The notes: generated by a model from the letters alone, not told the origin. A stretch of DNA of 64,000 bases from Siphonodentalium dalli (GCA_032622095.1 CP136066.1:108335319-108399318), one strand, 5' to 3'. Positions 1 to 11,525 are shown, counted from the stretch's first letter. Made by a program: numbers and translations.

Positions 1-187
1 GAAACAACTAGCCATATTCTTGAAACTAGTGATGAAAGAATACAGTAAAGAGGCCCAGAGATGTCGACCCATATAGACACCTATTAACCACATCCTATTT
101 GTCTAACATAGGGAGGTTGAATCATTGCCTCTCTGCTTTCTTTGTGTGGGTATCCTCCATCTGTGGTTCTCTAGTCTTGTTTAATTA

Positions 188-1060
188 GCTCACCTGAGAC
201 GAAGTCTCCGGTGGAGCTATAGTCATCACTCCTCGTCCGTCGTCCGTCGGGCCGTCCGTCCGTCTGTCTGTCCGTCCGTCTGTCCATCCGTCAACTTTTT
301 TAAAAACATCTTCTCCTCTGAAACCATCATACCAAATTGGTTCATATTTGGTGTGGATGTTCCCTAGGTGACTCTCATTCAGATTTGTTCAAATGAGGTC
401 ACTGGGTCAAATAGTTGCCAAACCAGGGTCATAACTCTATTCCTCCACAGTAATTCTTACAACAACTTCTTGATCATAACCATTGTGCCGATTTAGCTAA
501 TATTTGGTATGGAGGGTCCTTGGTGACTGGTGTTCAGATTTGTTCAAATGAGGTCACCCGGTCAATTAGTTGAGAAACCAGGGCCATAACTCATAGTAAT
601 TCTTACAATGACTTCATCTACAAAAATATTCGGCTGATTTAGCTTATATTTGGTACTGAGGGACCTTGGGTGACTGGGAATCAGATTTGTTCAAATTGGA
701 TCACTGGGTCATTGGGGGCAGAGCCAGGGACATAACTCTAAAAACCAAAAAATTACATTTTTGTATTTTGATCATATTTGGTGTGGATGTTCCCTAGGTG
801 ACTGTCATTCAGATTTGTTCAAATGAGGTCACTGTGTCAAACAGTTGCGAAACCAGGGCCATAACTATATTCCTCCTTGGTAATTCTTATAACGACTTCT
901 TGTCTATAACCATTGTGCCGATTTAGTTTATATTTGGTATGTGGGGTCATTGAATGACTGGGGTTCAGATTTGTTCAAATGGGGTCACTGGGTCAAATTC
1001 GGGTGCAGGCAGGGCCATAATTCCCAAAAAAATAATAAAAAATTCAGGAACTCCTTGATC
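188..1060 (+). repeat. Tandem-array interspersed repeat (pearl/Helentron-like, family P1)
   Basis: The left end carries a short palindrome (GAGACGAAGTCTC) and then repeated CCGTC words. After that come about five diverged units of roughly 150-180 bp. Each unit contains 'tcagatttgttcaaatg.ggtcac', 'gggccataact' and 'tatttggt'. Non-coding: no unit keeps a long open frame. The architecture (hairpin, CCGTC run, array) matches the other P elements here and resembles bivalve pearl/CvA elements; that family name is inference. Confidence 0.6.
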
Positions 1061-1342
1061 AATTTAACATACAAAAAAATTTATCACCCTCCCCCCATAT
1101 GACCCAGAACCCCACCCTGCCCCCAACCAACAGCATTCCACCCTATCTCATTTCCTAACTCACAGGATCTCCCCCACCAGCATATTAAGTCAATTGTATT
1201 AGCTACAGACAGAGAGAGTTAATATAAATACACACACAGGCATCAATTGAGATGTTTATCAGACTGACAGGTGTGAACTTAATGCACCAGACAGCACTCA
1301 TGCCAATGTGTGTTATTAAAATAAAAACAAATTATTGTTCTC

Positions 1343-1783
1343 TAACCTGAATTTAGTGTGTCTGGCATTTGCAGAATGAGGTTCCCAGAGGGTGAATTTA
1401 GTTATGCTACCCTGCACAGCAGTCTAGCATCACCAAATACACTAGCCAGGGTCCTCATTCTGCTTAAGCCTCATCTTCTGGGAAGTATATAGGCACTTAA
1501 ATTGATATTTTTACTTACTTTTTCCCTTCTATTTAGTTTCTATATCCCCTAATTTGTGAATATAAAATGCATAATTGAGGTGCCCAGTGGGTGCACATCA
1601 CCAACTTTAACTGGAGAACTTCAATCTAATGCTATGTCTCCCATAGCAGTTGAGGCCTACACAGAATGAGGTCCTCAGAGGGTGAATTTGGTGATGCTAG
1701 CCCGCATTGCAGGATTGTGTCATTAAATTCACCCTTATGGGACCTCATTGTGCAAATGTCAGACACTATGTTCAGGCTTGGCT
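1343..1783. mobile_element. Family D non-autonomous element, copy D1
   Basis: The outer arms contain GTGTCTGgCATTTGCAGAATGAGG at the left and its complement near 1745-1780. Two internal blocks of 'agagggtgaattt.gtgatgcta' lie in inverted arrangement. Same layout as D7-D9, whose 8-bp target duplications are visible; this copy is more diverged and its duplication is not clear. The 109-codon frame crossing it is accidental. Confidence 0.7.
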
Positions 1784-2223
1784 GTTCGAATATTATGTTC
1801 TTAACCACCAGTATCCAATTGAACTCATTATACCCTGAAAAGAAAACTTGGCGGGGGGGGGGGGGGGTATATTGGATTGAATTTGTCAGTATCTATGTCA
1901 GACTGTTTTCCCATCCATCCATCTGTCATTATGTCTCTATCCGTCCATCAATTGTTTTATTCTCCAGATACATATTAAAGACCAAATGGGTTTAAATATT
2001 TAGGTGTGGATGTAAATCCTTGTTTTGAACACAGCTGTAGGAGTAACACAATACATTGGTATCACTGGGCAAATGTTTGTGCCATCATTAATTATCTTCA
2101 TGTCAACAGGTCTCCCAGACATTCTTGTTGCTGATAGTGGCTTTATGAATGGAATTTTATCCCATGTTTATCTCAGATACAAATTGCCTGTTTGAAAGAT
2201 AAAGTTTATTTTTACTATTAATA
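1784..2223. other. No gene seen; poly-G tract and P-type fragment
   Basis: A run of 15 G at 1853-1867 is followed by a decayed segment with 'ccatccatccatctgtc' words typical of the P elements. No coding or RNA signal recognised. Confidence 0.5.
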
Positions 2224-2365
2224 TTAACCATTTCATGACCAGAGTTGTGCTGGTGAGACCCTGTGCTTGTGCATTCTCTTATATATGCTCCCATGGGAAG
2301 CCTCCCATATAAAAGAGAATGCACTGGCTTTCCAGGTCATGGTAATTTTGTTAAGGCAATAGGCA
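2224..2365. mobile_element. Family B TTAA palindromic element, truncated (B1)
   Basis: Begins TTAACCATTTCATGACCAG. It contains the characteristic 'gcattctcttatatatgc' / 'aaaagagaatgcactggc' hairpin and then breaks off where full copies carry a second hairpin. Confidence 0.6.
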
Positions 2366-2465
2366 TCCAAATAAATGATGTATGTCATATTATTGCAGGG
2401 ATGTCGCCACTGTGTTGGGGGGGGGGGGGTGATTTACAGATTTGTTCAATGAAATGTAATTTTTG

Positions 2466-3190
2466 AGCTCACATCTTCTCTAGACTGAATGGGTTCATAT
2501 TTGGTGTAGATGTTCCCTAGGTGACTTACATTCATATTTGTTTAAATGAGGTCACTCTATCAAATGGTTATGAAGGCAGGGCCATAACTCTTGCTCTCCA
2601 TAGTAATTCTTAAAAACTACCTCTTCTGCTGTACCATCAGGTTAAACGGGTTCATATTTGGTATGAACAGTCCTTGGGTGACCTGGAGTTCAGATTTTTT
2701 TTTCAAATGGGGTCATTGGTTTTAAATGGGGTCAACTTGTCAACTAGGGGTCAAGCAAAGGAAAGTTTTCCTCTTAATATGCTTCCTTCACACAGACCAT
2801 CAGGTCTATTTTATTGATATTTAGTATGAAGGGTTCTTAGGTATCTGGGATTCAAATTTATTCAGATGGGGTCATCAGATTAAATAGACTGGGACCAGGG
2901 ACATAACTGTATGTCTCTATAGTAATACTTAAAAATGTCTTCTCAAGAGAGGTTGGACTATTTAGCTTACATATAGTATGGAGGATCCTTTAGTGACTGA
3001 GATTCAGATTTGTTAACATGAGGTCAACCTGTCAAGAAATGACGGGGCTATGGGGACTTCACTTAAAACATCTACCTTGGAACTACCTGACTGATTAATC
3101 TTGACATATATATGTTGTTTTCGGGTTCATGGATAATTGGGCTTCAAACATGTCTAAATAGTTTATAAAACGGTGCTTGTGAGATTGGAA
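2466..3190 (+). repeat. Decayed P1-type tandem array
   Basis: Three to four diverged units contain 'gggttcatatttggt', 'gtgac', 'cagattt' and 'cagggccataact', the same words as 188-1060 but with more indels. An old copy of the same family. Confidence 0.5.
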
Positions 3191-3566
3191 ATTTCGAACA
3201 ATTGAGAAAGTTTGAGACGTCAGTTGTGAAATTCTAACCTAAGACTTGGGAATCTGGAGCCCGGTCAGGAGGGGATATGTTTAGCTGGAGGGGGATCTGT
3301 AGTGTTCCATTGGTAATTTAAAGGTAGATATTCGCTGATCGACATGAAGCCTCTCTAGCCACATATCCTGTGTAGATCTGCTTCTTTTAAAGTGATTATG
3401 AAAAGTTCTGACTGTTATGGTCTCAAGAGTCCCAGTCTTATCAGTCTTTGCAGTCTGGTGAGCGACCCCACAGTCTTTGACTGTCTTGTATTTATATATA
3501 ATATATATATAAGATTTATGGAGGCATGGACTCCGTGTGAATGTTTCAATTGTGCTTGCTTCATGA
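3191..3566. other. MOCS1 intron or upstream sequence, no feature seen
   Basis: AT-rich sequence with a short TA run near 3495-3515. No exon, tRNA or repeat family recognised. Confidence 0.4.
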
Positions 3567-3826
3567 TTAACCCTTAATTACTCATTGACGAGTAGTTTCT
3601 TTGAAAATGTTTAGATAATAAATTCAACATTTGTTGAACTTATTATCTGATCATTTCCCATCAATGAATAGGATTCCTTCAGCACTTATATTATCTTTTT
3701 GTCTGACCTGGTCTGACTGTCGTCGGATAATTTGTCCTGAATACCCTCCAATCGAATAATAGACCATTCCAATGTGTATACCTTTATAACTGAATGGGAG
3801 AAACCATTTAGTGTAGAAAGGGTTAA
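3567..3826. mobile_element. Family C TTAA-flanked palindromic element (C1)
   Basis: Bounded by TTAA at 3567-3570 and 3823-3826, with inverted termini (TTAACCCTT ... AAAGGGTTAA). It contains the family's inner palindrome 'ataataa(g/a)ttcaaca.ttgttgaacttattat' and the 'gaataatagaccattccaatgt' block. A TTAA target with no coding capacity suggests a piggyBac-mobilised MITE. Confidence 0.75.
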
Positions 3827-4896
3827 AAACATTCCCTGTATCATAGGATAGGATAATTTCATTTACAATATACATATGAATAGTACTATGGAATTAACAT
3901 ACAACAAGATAATAATGCAATATATTGCTGGGGGGGGGGGGACATAGCCCTGCTGTGCTGTGTTCCTACTTCCCCCAAAACAAATAGCACTATATAAATA
4001 ATTAATCAGGTGGCGTGAGAATTATTCTTATTCATATCCGCATATGCGTACAGACTAATCGTATATATATATATAAAAAAAATAATCCCAGACGAGTGAT
4101 CACTATCGCTTTATCTCTTCCCGGAAACGTTATTTTCTGGTCAGAACGAGGAATTAGAGAATAATATTCAGATTATAGAGAAGATCTCATGAAATCACAG
4201 AAGTCAAGCTCCATATGACTTCTCCTCCAATGCAGATTTATAATTTCATACACATAAGTAATGCATCCGGGGAGAGATTATGCATCTTTTAGAAAAAATA
4301 ATAAGATAGGAATTTATTTGATTCGCCAGAAGGGCTTTTTGCTGAGTGAGGTTTTGGGAGAATGTTAACTAACAGTGATAATTATGTGTATACTATCATT
4401 GTTATGGAGGCACAGACTCGGTATGAGTGTCCATTACTTCAAATATGCTTAGTCACATTTATTGTGTCGATATTATGGCTTGCTTCATAGTCATCGCGGT
4501 ATTGGTATTACAGCCTTTGATATGAACAAGAAGGAGATGGTGGAAAGAAAATGGTTGAGTAGAACTATGATTATGTGGTCGAATAGAACTATGTGTATAT
4601 GGTGTTTATATAAATATAAGTGTTCATATTATGCATCGTTACAGTCAGGGCATCCTGTGTTTTTACAGCGTACATTTTTGGGATAATTACTAAGCATTTT
4701 TGTCTGTAAGCATTTCCTTGATATGTCTGCTTCAACGTTGTTCCATATTGTGGGGAAGGCGTGATGGTGTAGTCTTCCTGAAAATTTGGTAAAAGGTATT
4801 TCTAGAAGTAGGGGATTAGTGTGTCTTGGGGTTGATTTTGCTTGTTTGTTGTACATAAATGTCACCTAATGTCCAGCATTATTTTTCTATTTACAG
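3827..4896. other. Intronic sequence before MOCS1 exon
   Basis: Contains an 11-G run near 3931 and AT-rich sequence. No upstream MOCS1 exon could be recognised here; the preceding radical-SAM exons presumably lie before the window. The exon at 4897 is preceded by a pyrimidine-rich acceptor (ctatttacag). Confidence 0.5.
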
Positions 4897-5007
4897 GCAT
4901 ACAAGGTTCCAGGCTTCAGTGGCCAGATTGGGTTCATAACTTCAATGAGTGAGCATTTTTGTGGGACCTGTAACAGGTTGAGGATGACCGCTGATGGGAA
5001 CCTCAAG
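4897..5007 (+). CDS. MOCS1: MOCS1 exon: MOCS1A C-terminal Fe-S cluster region
   Basis: A phase-0 internal exon of 37 codons, from acceptor ttacag|GCA to donor AAG|gtgagt. It encodes [20 protein letters not shown] followed by [17 protein letters not shown]. This is the conserved C-terminal segment of MOCS1A/MoaA, the radical-SAM enzyme that acts on GTP in the first step of molybdenum cofactor synthesis (cPMP formation, with MoaC). The C-x2-C here, plus the Cys in the second codon of the next exon, makes the C-x2-C-x13-C motif that binds the second [4Fe-4S] cluster. The Arg of NRLR is part of the conserved substrate-binding segment. Earlier exons with the SAM-binding CxxxCxxC motif are outside the window. 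Confidence 0.93.
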
Positions 5008-5094
5008 GTGAGTTCCAGAAAAGAGTTGATAAAGACTCTCATACTGTTCAAGTCCCTCCATGATTATTATACTCTGATATACCTGATCATTAAA

Positions 5095-5600
5095 TGGGGG
5101 TATACTGTATTGACTTTGTCCGTCTGCCTGTTCATCTGTCTATATCCATCTGTCAGCGATCTATCCGGGCATATATCTCAGCTATGGGTTATCAGATCTG
5201 AATGAAATTTGGTATGGAGGTTCGCCATCATGACTGCTTTCAAAAGTGTGGAAAACGACAAGCGTGTTTCCTTTCTAGAGTTGTCCCATTGTTTATCTGA
5301 AAATCTTGGTTTATTTGTCTGTCTATGCAGATATATCAGCCATGATTCCTCGATTCTCAATGAAATTTGGAGGTTCGCCATCATGATTGCAATCAAAAAA
5401 GGGGCAACTGATGTTCACTTTTGCATTCTAGTGTTATCCTTCTTTGGTTATCTGGAAATCGTGGGGCTTTTTGTCTGTCTGGGCAGATATCTTAGCTCAG
5501 CTATTGGTTACAAATCGTATCTGAATTAAATTTCGTAAGGCGGTTGACCATCATGATTGTCTTCAAAAGAGTGAGTGACCAATGACGTTGATTGCATTTT
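5095..5600 (+). repeat. Tandem-array P-type repeat in MOCS1 intron
   Basis: Starts with 'gggggtatactgtattgactttgtccgtctg', then has about three diverged units of roughly 180 bp with 'atatctcagc.atgg', 'aatgaaattt' and 'gg.ggttcgccatcatga'. Non-coding; the overlapping frames on both strands are by-products of the repeat. Confidence 0.55.
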
Positions 5601-5977
5601 CCATTCTTGAGTTATTCTTCTTTGTTTCTTTTTAATTTAACCACACATGTTTAGGTGAAGTGCAACTTCTTGTTCCTAAAAAGCCTTTAACATAGAGTTT
5701 ATCGTAATGATCCATACCATAAAATAGTAGCTAAACGAGGTGATAGCTCGTTATAATCCGGTTCTCATCATATCACTGAAGTTAAAGTGATGGCGAGCTT
5801 GGTGTCTACTTGGAGGGTGACCACTAATGTGGTAGATGGGGACATCACTTTGTTGTGTGGAGGAGGACTGATTTTATATTCAGATTTTTTATTCATCAAT
5901 AGCTTACTTTTGATCATCTGACAAGGCTCCCAGGTTTAAGATTATGGCACCCAAAGGATTTCTTCAAAATGCTTCTC
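5601..5977. other. Intronic sequence, no feature seen
   Basis: No coding, RNA or recognised repeat signal. Confidence 0.4.
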
Positions 5978-7840
5978 TAGTTGTCCCCCGAAATATTTTT
6001 TTTGGGGAACTATTAAAATAGCCGGTGTCCGTCCGTCCGTCTTGCTGTGTGTGCCCATTTATGCGAGAGTTATGGCCCTTTTTTTTACTTAGAATCTCAT
6101 AATTTTCTGGTTTCCGGATGATAATTTCAGTTTGTGTGATCATATCTGAACCAAATTTGGTATGTGAGTTTATCAGCCCTATATACAGTTCAAGTTCGAA
6201 TATGGGTTTGCTCCGCCCTTTTTTGCGAGAGTTGTGGCCCTTTTTGTCCGCCGACCCAACGGGTTCGGAGGACTATTATAATCAGCCTGTGCGTGCGTGC
6301 GTGCATCCGTGCGTGCGTTCGAGGTTTCCGGATGATAACTTTAGTTAGAGTGAACCAAATTAAATTAAATTTGGTATGTGGGTTTACTAGCAGAATAGAC
6401 AGGTCAAGTTCGAATTCTGGTTCCGTCCGCCAATTTTCACCAGAGTTATGCCCCCTTTTCGACTTTGGATTATTTGATCTGAACCAAAGTTGGTATGTGT
6501 ATTTTTCAGCTAAAGATACAGGCCAAGTTCGAATATGGGTTCCGTCCAATTATTTTTACATGAGTTCTGGCCCTTTTTTCGACTTAGAATTTGACCGTCT
6601 GTTAACATTTTTGGTTTCCGACCGATAACTCCAGTTTGGATTATTTGATCTGAACCAAAGTTGGTATGTGTATTTTTCAGCTAAAGATACAGGCCAAGTT
6701 CGAATATGGGTTCCATCCAATTATTTTTACATGAGTTCTGGCCCTTTTTTCGACTTATAATTTGACCGTCTGTTAACATTTTTGGTTTCCGACCGATAAC
6801 TCCAGTTTGGATTATTTGATCTGAACCAAAGTTGGTATGTGTATTTCCCAGCTAAAGATACAGGCCAAGTTTGAATATGGGTTCCGTCCAATTATTTTTA
6901 CATGAGTTACGGCCCTTTTTCGACTTAGAATTTGACGGTCTGTTAACATTTTTGATTTCCGACCGATAACTCCAGTTTGGATTATTTGATCTGAACCAAA
7001 GTTGGTATGTGTCTTTCTCCCAGCAAAATACAGGTCAAGTTCGAATTCGGGTTCCGCCCGCCAATTTTCACCAGAGTTATGTCCCTTTTTTACTTAGAAT
7101 TTTTGCCCATTTGAGGTTTCCGGATGATAACTTTAGTAAATGTGTACTGAATGAAATTAAATTTGGTATGTAGGTTTACTAGCACTAAAGACAGGTTTTT
7201 ATGCGCAAACAACGGTCGTATCAAGCCGACACTTAGAGGCGGACATGAGGTCTACCGACCTTTTATTCGACTTGGAATCCTGTCAATTTCTGGTTTCCGG
7301 ATGATAACTTAAGTTTGTGTGATCATATCTTAACCAAATTTGGAATGTGCGTTTATCAGCTCGAAATACAGGTCAAGTTCGAATATGGGTACGATCCGCC
7401 CATTTTTGCTAGAGTTATGGCCCTTTTGCGACTTAGAATCCTGTCAATTTCTGGTTTCCGGATGATAACTTTAGTTTGTGTGATCATATCTTAATCAAAT
7501 TTAGTATGATAGTTTATTAGCTTAAAATACAGGTCAGGTTCGAATATGGGTTTGCTCTGCCCATTTTTGTGAGAGTTATGGCTCTTTTATGACTTAGAAT
7601 CCTGTCAATTTCTGGTTTCCGGATGATAACTTTAGTTTGTGTGATCATACCTGAATCAAATTTGGTATATGAGTTTATCAGCTCGAAATACAGATCAATT
7701 CAAATATGGGTACGATCCACCCATTTTTGTCTGGTTGCTTCGGATTTAGGGTCCTTGTTATTTTTTTCAGAAAAGCTGATGCCCCCAATGAAGCCACTTT
7801 TTCGGGGGACACTGTGGCCGGACGGCCTTTTATTCATTTA
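5978..7840 (+). repeat. Long P-type array element with GTCCCCCGA ends
   Basis: The left end reads GTCCCCCGAAAT..., followed by CCGTCCGTCCGTC. About nine units of 165-185 bp follow ('ggtttccggatgataact', 'tgaaccaaatttggtatgtg', 'caagttcgaatatgggtt', 'gagttatggccctttttcgacttagaat'). The right end is near 7797-7830 (TCGGGGGACACTGTGG). The same terminal words bracket the element at 27278-28060. Units at 6600-6960 are nearly identical to each other, so that part of the array was amplified recently. Fills much of the 4.8-kb MOCS1 intron. Confidence 0.65.
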
Positions 7841-8197
7841 CGAACAGTATCATACCATGACTTAGACAGAAAAAGGGACTCGATGTTGGTGGAAATTGAC
7901 CAGGATTATAAGCAAAAGTGTTGGCCTAGTTTTGATTACAAGCAACAGTTTTTTTAGCGGCAGGTTGTCAGAACCTCGTGACTAGTTATACAATTTTTAC
8001 TATCATGATCAGTGCAGTATCAGTGTGATAACCTCTAGTTAAAAAACTCCTGGAGTTATATTTCTAGCCTGGAAAACTACGCCACGCGATTACAGCACCA
8101 TGTCAAGTACAAATGTCCAAGTTTACCACCATACAATTTATTGCACCATTGGTTCCGATCAAAGTGTTTGCAAAGTGTGTGCTTCTAGTAGTGTCAC
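7841..8197. other. Intronic sequence, no feature seen
   Basis: No gene signal. Short frames here do not resemble known proteins. Confidence 0.35.
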
Positions 8198-8796
8198 ATT
8201 TTTATACCCCCCGCAAGGGTATACTGGTATCAGCTCGTCCGTCCGTCTGTCCATCGTGCCGTCCATTCGTCTGTGGAAACAATTTTGTCCGGAGTTTTTC
8301 TCAGTCGTTTCATGATAATTTTCCGTGAAACTTGGCACAGACATCAACCACCATGGGAACCTGTGCACCTGTGATTATGACATCTGTCAGACTTTTTTTG
8401 GTGGAGTTATCCCCCCTTTTTCAACTTAGAAAATTTTCGCAACATGTATAATTTTGTCCGAGCTTTTATACCTACATTTTTTGGTCAATTTTTTTAAAAC
8501 TTGGAACATATATTTAGTACCATGGGAACCTGTGCATCTGCGATTATGACGTCTGTCCGACAAATTTTGGTGGAGTTATCCCCCTTTTTCGACTTAGAAT
8601 TTTTTTTGCAACATGCATAATTTTGTCCGAGCTTTTATTCCTACATTTTTGGGTAAATTTGTTTTAAACTTGGCACATATATTTAGTACCATGGGATCCT
8701 GACAGACCGCGAAAGCGTGGCCTATCGATCCTTTTGATTTTAGGAGTTTTAAGCAAGAGGTGTCAGATGTGCACCGAGCTTTTATTCCTACATTTT

Positions 8797-9212
8797 TATA
8801 CTTCCGGCAACGAAGTTAGGGGGCGTATACTGGAATCAGCTTGTCCGTCTGTCTGTCTGTCCGTCGTCCGTCCATGGACACAAATTTGTCTGGAGATTTT
8901 CTGTCGTTTTTTGATCAATTTCTGTGAAACTTGGCACAGACATCAACCACCATGGGAACCTATGCACCTGCGATTATGACGTCTGTTGGACTTTTTTTTG
9001 TGGAGTTATTCCCTTTTTCGACTTAGAACATTTTCGCAACATGCATAATTTTGTCCGAGCTTTTATTCCTACATTTTTCGGTAATAGGTTTAAGATTAGG
9101 ATTAACTGTTATTTTATTATTTTAACTAAATGTTTACTGACATGTGAAACATCTTAGTATTTTAAAAACACAGGGGGTATCCTTAGTCCCATTGGGACAG
9201 TCACACCTCTAG
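8797..9212 (+). mobile_element. Nested P4 Helentron-like element
   Basis: Starts TATACTTCCGGCAACGAAG and ends with the palindrome 'gtcccattgggac' followed by CACACCTCTAG. The surrounding outer element reads 'ctacattt' before it and 'tttggtcaattttt' after it, matching the uninterrupted 'acattttttggtcaa' found in sister units. The nesting therefore defines both ends and shows insertion within a run of T without an obvious target duplication, as known for Helentron-type elements. Confidence 0.7.
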
Positions 9213-9372
9213 TTTGGTCAATTTTTTTAAAACTTGGCACAGATATTTAGTACCATGGGAACCTGTGCACCTGCGTTTATGACGTCTGTCCGACATTGTT
9301 TGGTGGAGTTATCCCCCCTTTTCGACTTAGAATTTTTTTCGCAACATTCCAAGCTTTTATTCAGTCAATAAA

Positions 9373-9422
9373 TTTAGGATTAGAGTTAGGGGTTAGGGTT
9401 AGGGGGTTTTGGGTTAGGGTTA
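9373..9422 (+). repeat. Interstitial TTAGGG-like tract
   Basis: Several imperfect (G)GTTAGGG units occur in a row inside the outer P4 element. The motif matches the animal telomere repeat but is short and degenerate. Confidence 0.5.
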
Positions 9423-9845
9423 TCTGTTGACATGATTTCAGTGCCAAATATATGGTAATGGCTACTTCATTCAAATAACATTTTGAATACGGGGGGTATT
9501 ACTTAGTCCCATCTGGGACAAGCTCATCACTAGTTTGGTGTCATTTTTGCATGGCTAGAGGTAATTTCCGCACAACATTAATGTACGAGGGAGAATTTGA
9601 TTGGATGCCAACAGATCTTGTCAGTATGCTAATCTTGATATGTGCACAAATTCGTTGCAACAGTGTCACATGCCTTATGATCAAGGTAATAATTGATGTA
9701 TTGAATTTTTTCACTGCTTATTGCACTACATAAATGGATCAATTATTATTAAAATATATATTCAGTTTAGTCTTGGTTTATGATATCTGTTGATCCGTTG
9801 GGAAGAAATTTTGAATGCCTTATTGATATGTTTATCCTTTTGTAG

Positions 9846-9966
9846 GTGTGTTTGTTTGGCAACTCTGAAGTGTCCCTGAGAGATGTGATGCGTGAAAGTA
9901 CATGTGATGAGGAATTACTCGAGGTGATCGGAGCTGCTGTGAAAAGAAAAAAGAAACAGCATGCAG
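9846..9966 (+). CDS. MOCS1: MOCS1 exon: third Fe-S cysteine and basic tail of MOCS1A
   Basis: Internal exon of 121 nt, from acceptor ccttttgtag|GTG to donor GCAG|gtatat; it ends in phase 1. It encodes [15 protein letters not shown], then an acidic helix ([18 protein letters not shown]), then QHA. The Cys in codon 2 completes C-x2-C-x13-C with the previous exon, confirming the join across the 4.8-kb intron. [11 protein letters not shown] and the KRKKKQHAG end are strongly typical of metazoan MOCS1A. It joins in frame to the exon at 12394 with the split Gly codon G|GT. Confidence 0.93.
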
Positions 9967-10707
9967 GTATATTAGAGAATGTAAAATGTCAGAGAGCAGT
10001 TTGAAATTTAAGGTTGCAGCACACAATTTAAGGGTGTGGAAAAGGGCTGAAAAATGAACATTATACTTCTGGGAATTATAACTGAAAGTGTAGTCTGTTG
10101 TGGAAACACAGTCTTAAAGGTTTGAATATGTTATTTAAACTGCTAACGCATGAAAAGATCGAAATATATTAATAGCGTAGATATGGGGCAGAGTGCCAAT
10201 CTTTTGTGGTTCTGATAGTGTGTAGCAAAATCAACTGGCCTATGAACTGTCATGGTAACGGCTGACTTTAGTCTTTCTGAACAATTATCTCATGATGAAT
10301 ATCTCATTATCTCAAATTAAATTACAAGTGACTTCTTTCTGACCTAAACATATCTACCATGTGATATAAGATATAGAAATCTCTCTCTTCAACACAACCG
10401 ACTTGAATCTGATTTATAAGCTGATTGATAAGATGATTGGTACCAAGGACTTCCTCAATACTGACTACAGACATTACTCAAAACAAACCTTGACACCTTC
10501 ACAATAGCATCACCTGTTTTAGTTTTATGGATGGATGACTTTGATATATCTTATCTATTTAAATAAAACCCATTGTCTGTCTGTCTGTGACTCAACCTAG
10601 AAGATGATACACCAATCAGGCTGATTGAAAGTGTTCCCCAAAGGCCATATTTACACTCATTCGCATGGCGGTGTGGGTGGGTCGAAATGACGTCGCACTG
10701 AGACCCC
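9967..10707. other. Intronic sequence, no gene seen
   Basis: Unique-looking AT-rich sequence. The only repeat-like signal is a short 'gtctgtctgtctgtg' tract near 10575. Confidence 0.4.
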
Positions 10708-10924
10708 TACAGTAATGCCCTAAGTAATCGACTCTTTAACCACAGCAGAATTATGAGTAACTTTTCAGGATTTAGTCGGAAATATGGCTTGTTGCCATTC
10801 ATCGGAAATCTGTCACTGAGAGCTTTCTGGTGAATGGCAACAAGCCATATTTCCGACTAAATCCTGAAAAGTTACCCATAATTCTGCTGTGGTTAAGGGG
10901 TCGATTATTTAGGGCATTACTGTA
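10708..10924. mobile_element. Family A palindromic TA element (A1)
   Basis: TA-flanked (10708-10709 and 10923-10924). Ends are CAGTAATGCCCTAAGTAATCG and its complement. Arms of about 100 bp pair almost perfectly (gattt.agtcggaaatatggcttgttgcc ... complement). No internal coding capacity. TA duplications and long palindromic arms are as in Tc1/mariner-type MITEs. Confidence 0.85.
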
Positions 10925-11005
10925 CTTGCTTTGAAATTGTATGGGCACAACTGGCAACTCTCTATAGTTGAAAATGGGGTCAAATGGTCTTTTAGTTTGC
11001 CAGTG

Positions 11006-11257
11006 TTAACCCTTCCATGACTGGAGCTTCCTGAAATTTTGCGAAAACCCTGTGCCAATGCATTCTCTTATATATGCGAGTCTCACATATATAAGAGAAT
11101 ACATTGGCCTAACAATATTTACCTTCACCTTGTATTAAGCCAGTGCATTTTCTTATATATGCAAGGCTCCTTTTGGGAGACTCGCACATATAAGAGAATG
11201 CAATGGCACAGAATCTTTAATGCTGCACCACCACAGCTGCCATCATGAAAGGTTTAA
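11006..11257. mobile_element. Family B TTAA palindromic element (B2)
   Basis: TTAA at 11006-11009 and 11254-11257. The termini (TTAACCCTTCCATGA and complement) are inverted. It has two internal hairpins built of 'gcattctcttatatatgcgag' and its complement, separated by 'ggcctaacaatatttacctt'. The conserved element is piggyBac-like by its TTAA target. Confidence 0.85.
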
Positions 11258-11328
11258 CCTATACATCATCATCAGTTTGATTATTTTCTAATAACTTTTG
11301 GCAATCACATGCTGTTGTTATGCAGTCT

Positions 11329-11525
11329 GTTACAATATGTGATGCACGGTTATGATATTTTCTTACGTCCACAATATGTGATGCACGGTTATGATATTTT
11401 CTTATGTCCACAATATGTGATGGATGGTTATGATATTTTCTTATGTCCACAATATGTGATGCATGGTTATGATATGTTCTTATGTCCACAATATGTGATG
11501 CATGGTTATTATATTTTCTTACGCC
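11329..11525 (+). repeat. 39-bp minisatellite, about 5 copies
   Basis: The unit 'acaatatgtgatgcacggtt' + 'atgatattttcttacgtcc' (39 bp) is repeated five times with few changes. Because 39 is a multiple of 3, and the unit lacks stops in one frame on each strand, it produces repetitive open frames on both strands. These are not evidence of a protein. Confidence 0.9.

Larger units (their letters stand above)
8198..9533 (+). mobile_element. P4 Helentron/pearl-like element (outer copy, interrupted)
   Basis: Begins with TATACCCCCCGCAAGGGTATAC and CCGTCCGTC. It carries units of about 185 bp ('cttggcaca.a', 'accatgggaacctgtgcacctgcgattatgacgtctgt', 'ggtggagttatccccc', 'gcaacatgcataattttgtccgagctttta'). 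It ends with 'gtcccatctgggac' and CATCACTAG. It is split by a second, related element at 8797-9212 and resumes in the middle of a unit. Confidence 0.65.

Noticed and set aside
4462-4686. Possible upstream MOCS1 exon (FDMNKKEMVERKW after an AG)
   Set aside because: Only a faint likeness to the MOCS1A 'PFDGNKW' region; spacing and following residues do not match and the frame does not join to the exon at 4897 in a sensible way.
6118-6628. Frames of 76-154 codons on both strands
   Set aside because: They lie in the P-type tandem array; the peptides repeat with the array unit and contain no conserved motif.
11325-11525. CRISPR-like array
   Set aside because: The 39-bp units are contiguous without variable spacers, and the genome is eukaryotic.
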